Below, piece after piece: positions 15,160 through 26,930 of a stretch of DNA of 64,000 nucleotides (positions within the stretch are counted from its first letter, which is position 1; each line of letters begins with the position of its first letter). Below the pieces are notes generated by a model. It was not told the DNA's origin and made no database searches. It saw only the letters and a program-made list of their open reading frames with translations. The position numbers were made by a program, and so were the translations under genes. Source of the stretch: Cornus controversa (taxonomy: Eukaryota; Streptophyta; Magnoliopsida; Cornales; Cornaceae); the NCBI GenBank assembly GCA_026545225.1, contig CM048847.1, forward strand, positions 4,154,001-4,218,000, in the 5' to 3' direction.

Positions 15160-15444
15160 CCAGATGGTCAATTCTAGCACAAAGCGCCATACGGTTGTCG
15201 TCTTGCCTGATTATTACAAGCAATTGTTCTTTTCGACTCAGAACAACTCAAACAAACATGGATGAAGATCGGATCGACATGCTCGTCGTTTCTTTGGGAC
15301 GCTTTGATGGTTTCATTTAGAAAAAAGTAGCCTACGATTAGTATTATGGCACAACTTCTCTTGGAATGCGGTTTTTGAATCAAAACAACTCAAATAAACA
15401 AGTTTAAAATGGTCGGTAGCTTGCTAATTGTTTCCTTTAGATGT
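15160..15444. repeat. Satellite subunit 3 (285 bp, fullest form)
   Basis: Last third of the exemplar monomer, and the only subunit that retains both segments missing from subunits 1 and 2. It is therefore the best stand-in for the ancestral unit. The A/B monomer distinction is found here (TTTAAAAAAATG versus TTTAGAAAAAAG). Confidence 0.85.
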
Positions 15445-17185
15445 CCAAACGGTCGAACTTGGAACGAAGCACCATACGGTTTTGATGAAGATCGGATTAA
15501 CATGTTCGTCCTTTCTTTTGGATGCTTTGATGGTTTAATTTGGAAAAAAGAAACTTACGATTCTGATTATGGCACGACTTCTCAAGGAATAGGTTTTTGA
15601 ATCAGAACAACTCAAACTAAACTTGTTTAAAATCCTCGGTAGCTTGGGAATTGTTTCTTTTACTTTTCCGGATGGTTGAAGTTGGCATAGAGCACCATAC
15701 GGTTGTGATCATTCATGAGTGCAGCAAGGAATTACTATTTTTGATTCAGGATGTCCTGATGGTTGAATTTGGCATAAAGCAATGTATAATTCTAAGTATG
15801 GCACGATTTCACGTGGATTGGACTTTTCGAATCAGGACAAAGAAAACGAAACAAGTTCGAAACCATTGTTGTCATTCTCTATTTTTTTGAACATCCAGAT
15901 GGTCAATTCTAGCACAAAGCGCCATACGGTTGTCGTCATGCCTGATTATTACAAGCAATTGTTCTTTTCGACTCAGAACAACTCAAACAAACATGGATGA
16001 AGATCGGATCGACATGCTCGTCGTTTCTTTGGGACGCTTTGATAGTTTCATTTAAAAAAATGCAGCGTACGATTAGTATTATGGCACAACTTCTCTTGGA
16101 ATGCGGTTTTCGAATCAAAACAACTTAAATGAAACAAGTTTAAAATGGTCGGTAGCTTGCTAATTGTTTCCTTTAGATGTCCAAACGGTCGAACTTGGAA
16201 CGAAGCACCATACGGTTGTGATGAAGATCGGATTGACATGTTCGTCACTTCTTTTGGATGCTTTGATGGTCTAATTTGGAAAAAAGAAACTTACGATTCT
16301 GATTATGGCACGACTTCTCAAGGAATAGGTTTTTGAATCAGAACAACTCAAACTAAACTTGTTTAAAATCTTCGGTAGCTTGGGAATTGTTTCTTTTACT
16401 TTTCCAGATGGTTGAATTTTGCATAGAGCACCATACGGTTGTGATCATTCATGAGTGCAGCAAGGAATTACTATTTTTGATTCAGGATGTCCTGATGGTT
16501 GAATTTGGCATAAAGCAATGTATAATTCTAAGTATGGCACGATTTCACGTGGATTGGACTTTTCGAATCAGGAGAAGTAAAACGAAACAAGTTCGAAACC
16601 GTTGTTGTCATTCTCTATTTTTCTGAACATCCAGATGGTCAATTCTAGCACAAAGCGCCATACGGTTGTCGTCATGTCTGATTATTACAAGCAATTGTTC
16701 TTTTCGACTCAGAACAACTCAAACAAACATGGATGAAGATCGGAACGACATGCTCGTCGTTTCTTTGGGACGCTTTGATAGTTTCATTTAAAAAAATGCA
16801 GCGTACGATTAGTATTATGGCACAACTTCTCTTGGAATGCGGTTTTCAAATCAAAACAACTTAAATGAAACAAGTTTAAAATGGTCGGTAGCTTGCTAAT
16901 TGTTTCCTTTAGATGTCCAAACGGTCGAACTTGGAACGAAGCACCATACGGTTGTGATGAAGATCGGATTGACATGTTCGTCACTTCTTTTGGATGCTTT
17001 GATGGTCTAATTTGGAAAAAAGAAACTTACGATTCTGATTATGGCACGACTTCTCAAGGAATAGGTTTTTGAATCAGAACAACTCAAACTAAACTTGTTT
17101 AAAATCCTCGGTAGCTTGGGAATTATTTCTTTTACTTTTCCAGATGGTTGAAGTTGGCATAGAGCACCATACGGTTGTCATCATT

Positions 17186-17189
17186 CATG
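17186..17189. repeat. Target-site duplication, left side of gypsy element
   Basis: CATG directly before the LTR start TGTCACGCCCC. The matching copy is at 31749-31752. Uninterrupted monomers read ATTCATGAGTGC here, so removing the element and one CATG restores the satellite exactly. The duplication is 4 bp, not the 5 bp usual for this superfamily. Confidence 0.85.
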
Positions 17190-19944
17190 TGTCACGCCCC
17201 AGAATCCGGACCGCGGGAACTCCCCCGGACCGACCCGAATCCCGAGTGTGAACCCGTCCATCAAACCCTAATGGACCATTTTAATCTTTCATCACCACAA
17301 AATCCTAATCACCCACTTGTATCTACCTATGCACAAGTTAACATCACCTAGCCTCAATGGCCTCAACCATACAACCATTCAATTGGTTATATCCCACAAA
17401 AACGAATACATAACTCCTTGTGAGTTTATAATCAATTTCTGAAAATATAACCATTGGAAAGAGGGTTTAAAAATACACAATTTCAAAAAAAGAATCATCA
17501 AAATCCGAGTTGAAACGAAGGAGATATGCCTCTTTGAAGTTGGACAAAAACACTGTTTGAATAGTGCATGCTGTGAAAAGGGGGATCGATCGCCCAAGGT
17601 CGACCGAGGCTGTTTTTGGCCTTTTACAGGGGCGATCGATCGCCGTGAAAGAGGGGGATCGATCGCCGTAAATTCCTGGCGAAATTCTCCAACACAGTTT
17701 TAGCTACAACTTCACCCTAACTTCAAATTTGAATATCTCTCGATCCATACATCCGTTTGACTTGAAATTTGGCATGAATCATCCTCATCATGTCTAGTTT
17801 CCAACCCAATTAGAATCATACAAAAATCCCACCCAAAACTCAGGTTATCCTCAAATCAACGGGTATAGGTCGGAATTTAAACCCTTGCACTAAAATATGC
17901 ATATCTTCCTCAATTTAAATCAAAAAAATGTCCATAACCTATCAAATTGATGCTAATACAATTCTCCTTCTATACATTTCAAGTATATGAAAACTCATCA
18001 TCCAACCACAATCATAGCATATATATAAATCAAGACCAAATTATAAAAAGAACACCATTCAAATAGAAACGTGCTTAAATACACATATTGGTCCAAAAAT
18101 CATCATTCAGGGCATAAGTACTTATATACAACTTTTCCCAACATGGAATCTCATGACATATAATCAAAAGCACCTAGTCCACATCTCGGACGTGCAGTCA
18201 TAACAAAAATGAGCAAAAGAAATCTTCTAGCTCTACATCCAACTCATGGTTGTGCATCCTCAACCACTTCCTTGCCATGTCCTGAAAGTGTTAGTGTAGG
18301 GGGATGAGCAAATTTCAACGGCTCAAGGTCAACATGTTGTGCAATCCATTCAAGTCCACATTTCATATTCAATGCATAAATACCAAAACATATTTCAACG
18401 ACTACGTGTCATGCTTCCTAGCATTTCTAGTCAAAGCTCCCATTTTTCATTCAAATCGTGGCATATGCATCAAATGTAACTTGACAACCACATAACAACA
18501 AGTCGAGCATTATTGCACAATTCATCATATCTATAACATATGACATAACCACATTTATAACCAATTCCACACAATTTGCATAAGTCACATTATTTCACAT
18601 AACTCAATCCAAAGTCACATTGCTCTCGGAATTGAACTCACACTCACACACACATCCTCAAGATATGTACCGAAGTCCCACATCTCAATTCCTTGGTTGT
18701 TACGGGCTACTAACCCATCCGGTTACCATCCAACTTGCGCAAGGTTGAGGTCTTTCAACCCCAAGGGGATATTTTCCCCCTCTCTTTCCCATGAGTCATT
18801 TCCGAGAATTCACTACAACACACAAGATATACCATGTCTTGCACATACATTCGCACGTTTTAATGCATTGCACCCAATACATGCCTATGTTCATTCTAGC
18901 ATGTCATACAATAATTATATGAACATATACATAAGTATAACCCCCAAATTAGGTTTTCATCATTTTTCTCCAAAAATCCCATATATGTATCACATACCAC
19001 ATTTTGCATATATGAGCAATTGAAGTAATATAAGGCATTTACCAACCATTTCTAGTCAAGAGAAACATATGTATATCAATATAGAACAAGGATATCAACT
19101 TAGAAAATTTATACCTCATATATCATATAAAAAAAAACATTTATTTTATGCTAGTGAATGAAATTAAACTTGAAATTAGAAGACACAACACCCACCCCCT
19201 ACCTCAATAGCTATAGTTTCAAGCTATCCCAAACTTTCACAAATCTCAAAGTTGTCTACTTGCGATTTTGTTCGGTTCAAAGCAAAGCCCTTATCACGTA
19301 GAACACACTTCTCTTCTTTGACACCGCCCGAATCCAAGCCGAAGACCCTCAAAATCTAGAGAGAAGTAGATCACAAAATCTTCCACCGGACCAAAATGCT
19401 CCAAATCAACTTTTCAATCCATAGAGATCGTAGAGAATGTCGAGATGAACAACATTCATGTTCAAAACTTCTTCCAAATCCAAGCCTAAGCTAGAGATAT
19501 TCTAGAGAGAAGGTAGAGCTTACAAGAGGGAGATGTAGAGAGAGAAAGGAGAAGACAAATGAGAAATCTGATTTTCTCCACTAAATGCCTATACATATCA
19601 TATATCTATCTTTTTCTTGCAAGACTAGTCAACTTTTGCAACTAAGTCCCTAAACCCTCTTAATAATGCTCCTTGTTACAAGATATTTTCTCATAATTAC
19701 ATACTAACATAATCTTCTCTCTTCTTTTCACTGGAGTCCTTAAAAATAATATCACAATGACCCGACCTCTACTTAGAGAGCCCGAACACACCCTTCGGGT
19801 CACCCGACCCATCCGGGGTCCCACGCTCGTACCAAAACACGTGAAAAATCTTATAACCCAAAATTACACATGCTTAAGAGAATTTTCATGCTAAATCATA
19901 TTTAACACAAAACTAAATAAAAAAAAATTACTCGGGACTCTACA
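17190..19944 (-). repeat. Gypsy 3' LTR (2755 bp)
   Basis: Starts TGTCACGCCCC and ends GACTCTACA on the plus strand (TG...CA). It is a full-length match to the two halves of the right-hand LTR (24914-26479 plus 30560-31748, also 2755 bp in total). By eye I find about nine substitutions and no length difference. The Gag-Pol stop codon lies in its first bases in element orientation (19940-19942). Small open frames inside it (for example 18697-19023) show no recognisable protein and are repeated in the other LTR. Confidence 0.95.
17579..17669. promoter_or_regulatory. Cluster of three GATCGATCGCC palindromic motifs in the LTR
   Basis: Three copies of a GATCGATCGCC core lie within about 90 bp. The middle copy (17631-17644) is a perfect 14-base palindrome, GGCGATCGATCGCC. 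The same cluster occurs in the other LTR near 25303-25393. A regulatory role in the LTR is inference only. Confidence 0.5.
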
Positions 19945-22900
19945 ACCTCCCCACCTTAGGAGATTTCATCCCCGAAATCAACATACCTTGAAAAGTAAAC
20001 AATTCCGGGTACTTGGAGCGAACTTCTTGTTCCCGTTCCCAAGTGGCCTCTTCTATTCCGTGGTGCCTCCACAAAACCTTGACCAACGGAATGGTCTTGC
20101 CCCTCAACACTTGATCTCTAGTGTCTAGGATTTCCACCGGTCGCTCCTCATATGATACATCCTCCTCCACCTCAATGTCTGTCCAACCCAAAATATGTGA
20201 TGGATCCGGCTCATATTTCCTCAACATGGAAACATGAAAGACATTGTGAACTCCCTCCAATTGTGGTGGCAAAGCTAATCGATAGGCTACTTCACCAACA
20301 CATTCTAATATTTCAAAGGGTCCAATAAATCTTGGCGATAACTTGTTACTCTTACCGAATCTCATCAATCCTTTACGTGGAGAAACCTTGAGAAACACAT
20401 AGTCTCCCACCTCAAATGATAAAGGTCTTCGCCTCCTATCGGCATAACTTTTCTGTCTACTTTGTGCCGTAATCAACCGTTGACGAATCAACTTAATCTT
20501 TTCTGTTGTCTCATGAACTATATCCGGTCCTAAGGCAGCTGTCTCCCCCACCTCAGTCCAACAAACTGGTGATCTACACGGTCTACCATATAATGCCTCA
20601 AAAGGTGCCATTTCTATGCTAGCTTGGTAGCTATTATTATAAGCAAACTCCACCAATGGCAAATGATCTTCCCAATTTCCTCCGAAATCTAAGATACAAG
20701 CTCTTAACATATCCTCCAATATCTGAATGGTACGCTCCGACTGACCATCAGTCCGAGGATGAAAAGCCGTACTGAATTGTAACTCCGTGTCAAGGGCTGA
20801 CTGGAAACCCTGCCAAAATCGTGAAGTAAACCTAGGATCTCTGTCGGAAACAATAGACACTGGCACTCCATGAAGCTTCACAATCTGCTCCACATATAAC
20901 TTACTGAGTTTCTCCGCACCATCCGTGACTCGAATAGGCAGAAAATGAGCCGTCTTAGTCAATCTATCGACTATAACCCACACGGCATCATGTCCCCTCC
21001 GTGACCTCGAAAGTCCTGTCACGAAATCCATAGTGATATGCTCCCATTTCCATTCTGCCACTGGCAATGGTTGCAACAAACCAGCCGGTCTTTGATGTTC
21101 AGCTTTCACTCGTTGGCATGTAAGACACTTAGCCACAAACTCAACCACATCCTTTTTCATTCCTTTCCACCAATACTGTCGTCTTAGGTTGTGATACATT
21201 TTCGTCCCACCGGGATGTACTGCAAGCCTAGAATTATGGAATTCCCCAAGGATATCCTCCCTACATGGAATAGGTACATACATTTTGCCTTTGAACCATA
21301 AACTCCCATCTTTATGCAAAGACCAACCTTCCACAACCTCACCACCAGAAATCCGAGTATGAATAGCTTTCATCTCCTCATCTTGCCATTGGGCCTCAAT
21401 TACTTTATTAACCAAAGTCGGTTGAGCAACAAGGCTAAACAAGGTAGCCGATGCACTATCCTCATTGAAGTACAAACCCAACTCCGCTATGTTTTCCATC
21501 ATCTTCCACTCTCGAATGGCAATGCTAGCCAACATTCCATGAGACTTTCTACTTAAGGCATCTGCTACGACATTGGCTTTTCCCGGGTGATACTGAAGAT
21601 CAAAGTTATAATCCTCCATGTACTCTACCCATCTCCGTTGCCTAGAGTTCAAATCCTTTTGTGTGAAGAGATATTTGAGACTCTTGTGATCGGAAAAGAC
21701 TTCAAATTTCTCCCCGTACAAGTAATGTCTCCACCCCTTCAATGCAAAGATAACCGCCGCTAATTCCAAGTCATGAGTAGGGTAGTTTTGCTCATGAGTC
21801 TTTAATTGACGTGACCCATAAGCAACAACTCTTCCCATTTGCATTAACACGCAACCCAATCCATCACGTGAAGCATCACAATATATAACATATCCCAACC
21901 CACGTTCCGGGATTACTAAAATTGGAGCGGTAGTCAATCTCTTCTTCAATTCCTGAAAAGCAAGCTCACAAGCTTCATTCCATACAAATTTAACTCCCTT
22001 ACGTGTGAGTCTCGTCATAGGTGCCGCTAACCGTGAAAAATCCTCCACAAATCTTCGGTAATAGCCTGCTAACCCCAAGAAACTCCGAATTTCAAACACA
22101 TTCTTAGGAGGTTTCCAATCCATGATGGTCTCTATCTTAGAAGGATCAACTGAAACTCCCCCTTCCGAAACCACATGTCCGAGAAACTTCACTTCTGGTA
22201 GCCAAAACTCACACTTCTCATATTTGGCATACAACCGATTTTCCCTTAGAATTTGTAACACCGTCCTCAAATGATTCTCATGTTCCTCCTTTGATGAAGA
22301 ATACACAAGAATATCATCCACAAATACTACCACATAGTCATCAAGGAATGCACTAAACATTCGGTTCATTAAGTCCATAAATGCTGCCGGAGCATTTGTT
22401 AAACCAAAAGGCATCACAAGGAATTCATAATGACCATACCGTGTTCGGAAAGCCGTTTTAGAAACGTCTTCTTCCTTGACTCTCAATTGATAGTAACCCG
22501 ACCTCAAGTCAATCTTGGAGAAGCACTTAGCTCCTTTAAGTTGATCAAACAAATCATCTATCCTTGGCAAAGGATATTTGTTCTTGATTGTTGCACGGTT
22601 TAGCTTCCGGTAGTCAATACACAACCGTAGTGACCCATCCTTCTTCTTAGCAAAAAGGACCGGTGCTCCCCAAGGTGATACGCTAGGACGTATGAAACCT
22701 TTTGCCCTTAGGTCCTCTAATTGCTCCTTTAACTCCTTCAATTCTGCCGGTGCCATACGATATGGTGCCATCGAAATGGGTGTCGTACCGGGTATGACGT
22801 CAATGGCAAACTCCACCTCTCGCCTAGGAGGTAATTCTGTCAACTCCTTCGGAAATACATCCTCAAAGTCACGAACTACTTCGGGAAAGATCCCAAAGTG

Positions 22901-24607
22901 TCCTCCTTCTTCCTCGGTCACAAGGCTAGCGAGGAACAAGCCATAATCATCTTGACCCCATAGTCCATAAAGAGATGAAGAATGAAATCCACTTCGTTCT
23001 CCTATGAAGCAAAAACATTCTCCTTCGGGTGTACACACTGAGACCCTTCCCCGGTAGCAATCTATATTGGCTCTAAATGAAGACAACCAATCCATTCCGA
23101 GAATGACATCAAAACTCGTCATCTCTATGAGCACAAAATCAAACACCAACCGTCGATTTGCTACCTCTATCTCACATGCCCGACACACCATATTCAGAGT
23201 CACGCTACCCCCAACTGGTGTATCAATGCATAAGGTTCTATCCAAGGTTGACACCTCTAACCCCAATGCAGAAGCAAATGCAGTTGATATAAAGGAATGT
23301 GATGCACCCGAGTCAATTAAAACTCTAGCCCATGAGTTAGATACAAGAATGATACCTCGCACTACTGAAGAACCCGCTGAAGTCTCAGCTGGAGTAATAG
23401 CATAGGCACGACCCTGTATGCCCCGTCCTGCCTGACCACTCCCCTGATGACCAGACTGCTGTGTAGAGGTAGTAGGAGTCACTCCCCTCCCCGGTTGTGA
23501 ACTTCGAACAGACTGTGTAGGTTGTGGTAACCGAGGGACTCTGAAACCTGATTGCACCCCAGAAGTCTGTGAATATTGCTGCAGTGACCCCGCAGCACCA
23601 TAAGAACCACTACCCTTCCGAGGGCAATCTCTCACCACATGACCCACTTGTCCACACCTATAGCATTTCCTTGAATCTCCCTCAGGTGTAGGTAGCAATT
23701 GTGGGCATTCTGATTTGTAATGGCCCATCTGTTGACATTGATAACACTGCACCTTATCCCGAGAGGATCCAATAGGAATAGACACGGTAGAGAACGACTG
23801 TGTCTGTTGTGGTCCTCTAGGGAAAGAACTACTCCCCTTATGCTTCTTCTTCGGATTGCTCTCCGGATGAGAACCCACATTCCGAGACTGATTTCTCAAG
23901 TTCCGTAACCTCTGTATATCATTGTCATCTGCCTCCGCCAACAATGTCCGCCTCACTACCTCCGCATAGTTTGGCAAGTCCAAAATAGTAACTTTGGCCC
24001 TTAACTCAAATCGAAGCCCTTTCACAAATTTCCTTGCCTTGGCTTGCTCATTTGCTACCATCTCCGGTGCAAATCGAGATAAAGCTGTAAACTTATTTTC
24101 ATACTCCATTACACTCATCCCTCCTTGAATCAAGTGTACGAATTCATCTTGTAGAGCTTCTTTTACAGTGTCTGGAAAATACTTCTCCAAAAACAACCTC
24201 CTGAATGTTTCCCACTCCATGTTCCTCACTTCATGTGTATGAGTCATAGATTTCCACCATAAATCTGCTGCCCCCGTCAACTGGATAGGAATCATTGACA
24301 TCCTCAAGTCGTCTTCCTCTATCCTAAGCACGTCAAATGCTTTGGACATCTGTTCCAACCAATCTTCCGCCGCCATAGGATCCGATCTCCCATCAAACAT
24401 AGGAGGGTTCATTTTCTTGAACATCTCAAGAGCCTTCAGTGCCCTATTTTCACCTCCCTGAGCTTGATTCTGTGGACCTTCATTGGCGGTTCGAGCCAAC
24501 AATTGGATGGCAGCAGCCATCTCTCTGACCAACTGCGCTCCATCAATCAGTGGTGGTGGTGGTGGAGCTGGATTCGCACCCCTACCACGTCCTCTTCTCG
24601 GTGGCAT
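19940..24607 (-). CDS. Gag-Pol polyprotein of a chromovirus-type Ty3/gypsy retrotransposon (1555 aa, intact)
   Basis: Encodes the proteins for copying and integrating the element. I start at the ATG giving [10 protein letters not shown], typical of this clade. The frame extends 7 codons upstream, with another in-frame ATG (MFIRI) 5 codons before. In order: a Gag/capsid-like region (about 60-225); two CCHC zinc knuckles at 288-301 ([14 protein letters not shown]) and 315-328 ([14 protein letters not shown]); an aspartic protease with DSGA at 432; reverse transcriptase with catalytic FVDD (Asp 764-765); RNase H with Asp 911 (YCDAS) and Asp 973 (FSDHKSL); and integrase with an HHCC zinc finger, then Asp 1194, Asp 1255 and Glu 1291. 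The last two are 35 residues apart, the D-D35-E pattern. The C terminus (about 1490-1537: [14 protein letters not shown]) resembles the chromodomain-like tail of plant chromoviruses, thought to guide integration to heterochromatin. There is no internal stop or frameshift, and gag and pol are fused without recoding. The stop lies in the 3' LTR. Confidence 0.96.
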   Translation of the reverse strand: MPPRRGRGRGANPAPPPPPLIDGAQLVREMAAAIQLLARTANEGPQNQAQGGENRALKALEMFKKMNPPMFDGRSDPMAAEDWLEQMSKAFDVLRIEEDDLRMSMIPIQLTGAADLWWKSMTHTHEVRNMEWETFRRLFLEKYFPDTVKEALQDEFVHLIQGGMSVMEYENKFTALSRFAPEMVANEQAKARKFVKGLRFELRAKVTILDLPNYAEVVRRTLLAEADDNDIQRLRNLRNQSRNVGSHPESNPKKKHKGSSSFPRGPQQTQSFSTVSIPIGSSRDKVQCYQCQQMGHYKSECPQLLPTPEGDSRKCYRCGQVGHVVRDCPRKGSGSYGAAGSLQQYSQTSGVQSGFRVPRLPQPTQSVRSSQPGRGVTPTTSTQQSGHQGSGQAGRGIQGRAYAITPAETSAGSSVVRGIILVSNSWARVLIDSGASHSFISTAFASALGLEVSTLDRTLCIDTPVGGSVTLNMVCRACEIEVANRRLVFDFVLIEMTSFDVILGMDWLSSFRANIDCYRGRVSVCTPEGECFCFIGERSGFHSSSLYGLWGQDDYGLFLASLVTEEEGGHFGIFPEVVRDFEDVFPKELTELPPRREVEFAIDVIPGTTPISMAPYRMAPAELKELKEQLEDLRAKGFIRPSVSPWGAPVLFAKKKDGSLRLCIDYRKLNRATIKNKYPLPRIDDLFDQLKGAKCFSKIDLRSGYYQLRVKEEDVSKTAFRTRYGHYEFLVMPFGLTNAPAAFMDLMNRMFSAFLDDYVVVFVDDILVYSSSKEEHENHLRTVLQILRENRLYAKYEKCEFWLPEVKFLGHVVSEGGVSVDPSKIETIMDWKPPKNVFEIRSFLGLAGYYRRFVEDFSRLAAPMTRLTRKGVKFVWNEACELAFQELKKRLTTAPILVIPERGLGYVIYCDASRDGLGCVLMQMGRVVAYGSRQLKTHEQNYPTHDLELAAVIFALKGWRHYLYGEKFEVFSDHKSLKYLFTQKDLNSRQRRWVEYMEDYNFDLQYHPGKANVVADALSRKSHGMLASIAIREWKMMENIAELGLYFNEDSASATLFSLVAQPTLVNKVIEAQWQDEEMKAIHTRISGGEVVEGWSLHKDGSLWFKGKMYVPIPCREDILGEFHNSRLAVHPGGTKMYHNLRRQYWWKGMKKDVVEFVAKCLTCQRVKAEHQRPAGLLQPLPVAEWKWEHITMDFVTGLSRSRRGHDAVWVIVDRLTKTAHFLPIRVTDGAEKLSKLYVEQIVKLHGVPVSIVSDRDPRFTSRFWQGFQSALDTELQFSTAFHPRTDGQSERTIQILEDMLRACILDFGGNWEDHLPLVEFAYNNSYQASIEMAPFEALYGRPCRSPVCWTEVGETAALGPDIVHETTEKIKLIRQRLITAQSRQKSYADRRRRPLSFEVGDYVFLKVSPRKGLMRFGKSNKLSPRFIGPFEILECVGEVAYRLALPPQLEGVHNVFHVSMLRKYEPDPSHILGWTDIEVEEDVSYEERPVEILDTRDQVLRGKTIPLVKVLWRHHGIEEATWEREQEVRSKYPELFTFQGMLISGMKSPKVGRL
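19945..19957 (-). other. Polypurine tract of gypsy element
   Basis: Minus strand reads AAGGTGGGGAGGT directly before the 3' LTR start TGTAGAGTCC. This is the expected place for the plus-strand DNA primer. It overlaps the last codons of the polyprotein. Confidence 0.8.
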
Positions 24608-24897
24608 GATTCTAATAAACATTTCCAATCAAAGATTAATCACAGTTATATGTCAATTAATCAGTGTTACTCACTTCATAGAATCATGTCAATGCACTCA
24701 ACACAACATGAAACACATAGCACGTAAGAGTCGCCTAAACCCAACCCTTACCCTACGTCCCTAGGTATTTCAACCTAATACCGACATTATTCCTAGGTGT
24801 TCCAAACCTAGTGGCTTCGACAACTATATTTCAACACACAATTTTAGCTAGAACCTCATCGGACCTTCACCCTTCGTCCATAGGTTTTCGAACTTAA
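24608..24897 (-). other. Untranslated leader between primer-binding site and gag
   Basis: About 290 bp of internal region with no recognisable gene. It contains small imperfect repeats around CCTAGGT(A/G)TTNCAA-type words at about 24758-24815. Open frames on the opposite strand here are short and unsupported. Confidence 0.6.
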
Positions 24898-24910
24898 GGC
24901 TCTGATACCA
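24898..24910 (-). other. Primer-binding site, initiator methionine tRNA type
   Basis: Minus strand reads TGGTATCAGAGCC, complementary to the 3' end of plant initiator tRNA-Met. It is separated from the 5' LTR end (24914) by 3 bases. This is the standard primer for plant chromoviruses. Confidence 0.93.
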
Positions 24911-26474
24911 TTCTGTCACGCCCCAGAATCCGGACCGCCGGAACTCCCCCGGACCGACCCGAATCCCGAGTGTGAACCCGTCCATCAAACCCTAATGGAC
25001 CATTTTAATCTTTCATCACCACAAAATCCTAATCACCCACTTGTATCTACCTATGCACAAGTTAACATCACCTAGCCTCAATGGCCTCAACCATACAACC
25101 ATTCAATTGGTTATATCCCACAAAAACGAATACATAACTCCTTGTGAGTTTATAATCAATTTCTTAAAATATAACCATTGGAAAGAGGGTTTAAAAATAC
25201 ACAATTTCAAAAAAAGAATCATCAAAATCCGAGTTGAAACGAAGGAGATATGCCTCTTTGAAGTTGGACAAAAACACTGTTTGAATAGTGCATGCTGTGA
25301 AAAGGGGGATCGATCGCCCAAGGTCGACCGAGGCTGTTTTTGGCCTTTTACAGGGGCGATCGATCGCCGTGAAAGAGGGGGATCGATCGCCGTAAATTCC
25401 TGGCGAAATTCTCCAACACAGTTTTAGCTACAACTTCACCCTAACTTCAAATTTGAATATCTCTCGATCCATACATCCGTTTGACTTGAAATTTGGCATG
25501 AATCATCCTCATCATGTCTAGTTTCCAACCCAATTAGAATCATACAAAAATCCCACCCAAAACTCAGGTTATCCTCAAATCAACGGGTATAGGTCGGAAT
25601 TTAAACCCTTGCACTAAAATATGCATATCTTCCTCAATTTAAATCAAAAAAATGTCCATAACCTATCAAATTGATGCTAATACAATTCTCCTTCTATACA
25701 TTTCAAGTATATGAAAACTCATCATCCAACCACAATCATAGCATATATATAAATCAAGACCAAATTATAAAAAGAACACCATTCAAATAGAAACGTGCTT
25801 AAATACACATATTGGTCCAAAAATCATCATTCAGGGCATAAGTACTTATATACAACTTTTCCCAACATGGAATCTCATGACATATAATCAAAAGCACCTA
25901 GTCCACATCTCGGACGTGCAGTCATAACAAAAATGAGCAAAAGAAATCTTCTAGCTCTACATCCAACTCATGGTTGTGCATCCTCAACCACTTCCTTGCC
26001 ATGTCCTGAAAGTGTTAGTGTAGGGGGATGAGCAAATTTCAACGGCTCAAGGTCAACATGTTGTGCAATCCATTCAAGTCCACATTTCATATTCAATGCA
26101 TAAATACCAAAACATATTTCAACGACTACGTGTCATGCTTCCTAGCATTTCTAGTCAAAGCTCCCATTTTTCATTCAAATCGTGGCATATGCATCAAATG
26201 TAACTTGACAACCACATAACAACAAGTCGAGCATTATTGCACAATTCATCATATCTATAACATATGACATAACCACATTTATAACCAATTCCACACAATT
26301 TGCATAAGTCACATTATTTCACATAACTTAATCCAAAGTCACATTACTCTCGGAATTGAACTCACACTCACACACACATCCTCAAGATATGTACCGAAGT
26401 CCCACATCTCAATTCCTTGGTTGTTACGGGCTACTAACCCATCCGGTTACCATCCAACTTGCGCAAGGTTGAGG

Positions 26475-26479
26475 TCTTT
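26475..26479. repeat. Target-site duplication, left side of solo LTR
   Basis: TCTTT before TGTAAAGACC, with the matching TCTTT at 30555-30559. The intact 3' LTR has one TCTTT at this place (GAGGTCTTTCAACC), confirming the insertion point. Confidence 0.95.
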
Positions 26480-26559
26480 TGTAAAGACCGGAATTTTTTT
26501 GACCGGTTCCGGGTGGGTTTTGACCGGATTTAATTTTTTGAATAAATTAATTTCGAAAA

Positions 26560-26755
26560 ATTATGTGGATATATATATATAAATGGAACTATATATATAT
26601 ATGTATAGAAGTGGATGTTTATATAAATGGGTATACATGTGTGTATTGTGTATGTATATTGGACTTAAGTGGAATAAAATACATGGAATACATGTATTGG
26701 GTGTATAGTGTAGTATATTATATATATAATATATATATATATATAATATGTGTGG
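26560..26755 (+). promoter_or_regulatory. AT-repeat block with probable TATA region of the solo LTR
   Basis: Several (TA)n runs end in TATATATAATATGTGTGGACC, immediately before a purine-rich tract. The same order (TA runs, ATGTGTGGACCAAAAG, purine tract) is seen on the minus strand of the LTR at 52015-56037. This supports a conserved promoter/transcript-start region. No exact start can be assigned. Confidence 0.45.
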
Positions 26756-26759
26756 ACCA

Positions 26760-26930
26760 AAAGTAGAAGAGAAGAGGATAAGAAATGAGAGGAGGAGAGG
26801 GGATCAGCCGAAAGAAGGAGAAAAGAAAAGAAAAAAAAAAAAAAAAAGAAAAGAAAAGAAGAGAGGAGAAGAATCGGGGAGAGAGAGAGAGAGCCGAGAG
26901 GCCGAGATCGGGAGAAACCGAGGGGGGGAT
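26760..26930 (+). repeat. Purine-rich low-complexity tract (A/G)
   Basis: Runs of GAAAAG, a 17-A-class homopolymer and (GA)n. Its mirror image is the C/T tract at about 55467-55600. The lysine- and arginine-rich open frame through it is a composition artefact. Confidence 0.8.

Larger units (their letters stand above)
14710..15444. repeat. Exemplar satellite monomer (735 bp, type B)
   Basis: One complete monomer, chosen to describe the internal structure. It contains three paralogous subunits (14710-14932, 14933-15159, 15160-15444). Each opens with a CCA(A/G)A(C/T)GGT start, carries the box CCATACGGTTG (sub1 in this copy as elsewhere), then a TATGGCAC box, then a TTTTTGAATCA/TTTTCGAATCA stretch and a T-rich end. 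Type B is defined by the subunit-3 segment with GGTTTCATTTAGAAAAAAG and by AAATAAAC near its end. Type A has AGTTTCATTTAAAAAAATG and AAATGAAAC, which accounts for the usual one-base length difference. Confidence 0.9.
1..17189. repeat. Satellite array, block 1 (about 23.4 monomers of 734-736 bp)
   Basis: Head-to-tail tandem repeat in one orientation. Using the motif CCAAACGGTC (or close variants) as phase mark, monomers start at 1, 737, 1473, 2208, 2943, 3679, 4414, 5150, 5886, 6622, 7356, 8092, 8828, 9562, 10297, 11032, 11768, 12503, 13239, 13975, 14710, 15445, 16181 and 16917. The last one is cut by the gypsy insertion after 17189. Short open frames of 60-100 codons recur in several overlapping frames on both strands, but they follow the repeat period and are not genes. 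The sequence is AT-rich. I do not recognise the satellite as a named family. Whether it is centromeric, pericentromeric or subtelomeric cannot be read from this window. Confidence 0.97.

Noticed and set aside
1..17189. CRISPR-like array
   Set aside because: The repeat unit is 735 bp without unique spacers, and the sequence is eukaryotic.
18697..19023. 108-codon plus-strand frame in the gypsy LTR
   Set aside because: It lies wholly within the LTR, is antisense to the element, shows no recognisable protein, and is present again in the other LTR.
23067..23405. Plus-strand frames opposite Gag-Pol (for example 22692-22946, 23067-23405, 24464-24764)
   Set aside because: Shadows of the intact minus-strand polyprotein.
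24898..24910. tRNA-like sequence
   Set aside because: Only the short complement to the tRNA-Met 3' end is present. It is a primer-binding site, not a tRNA gene. The same holds for 52000-52011.
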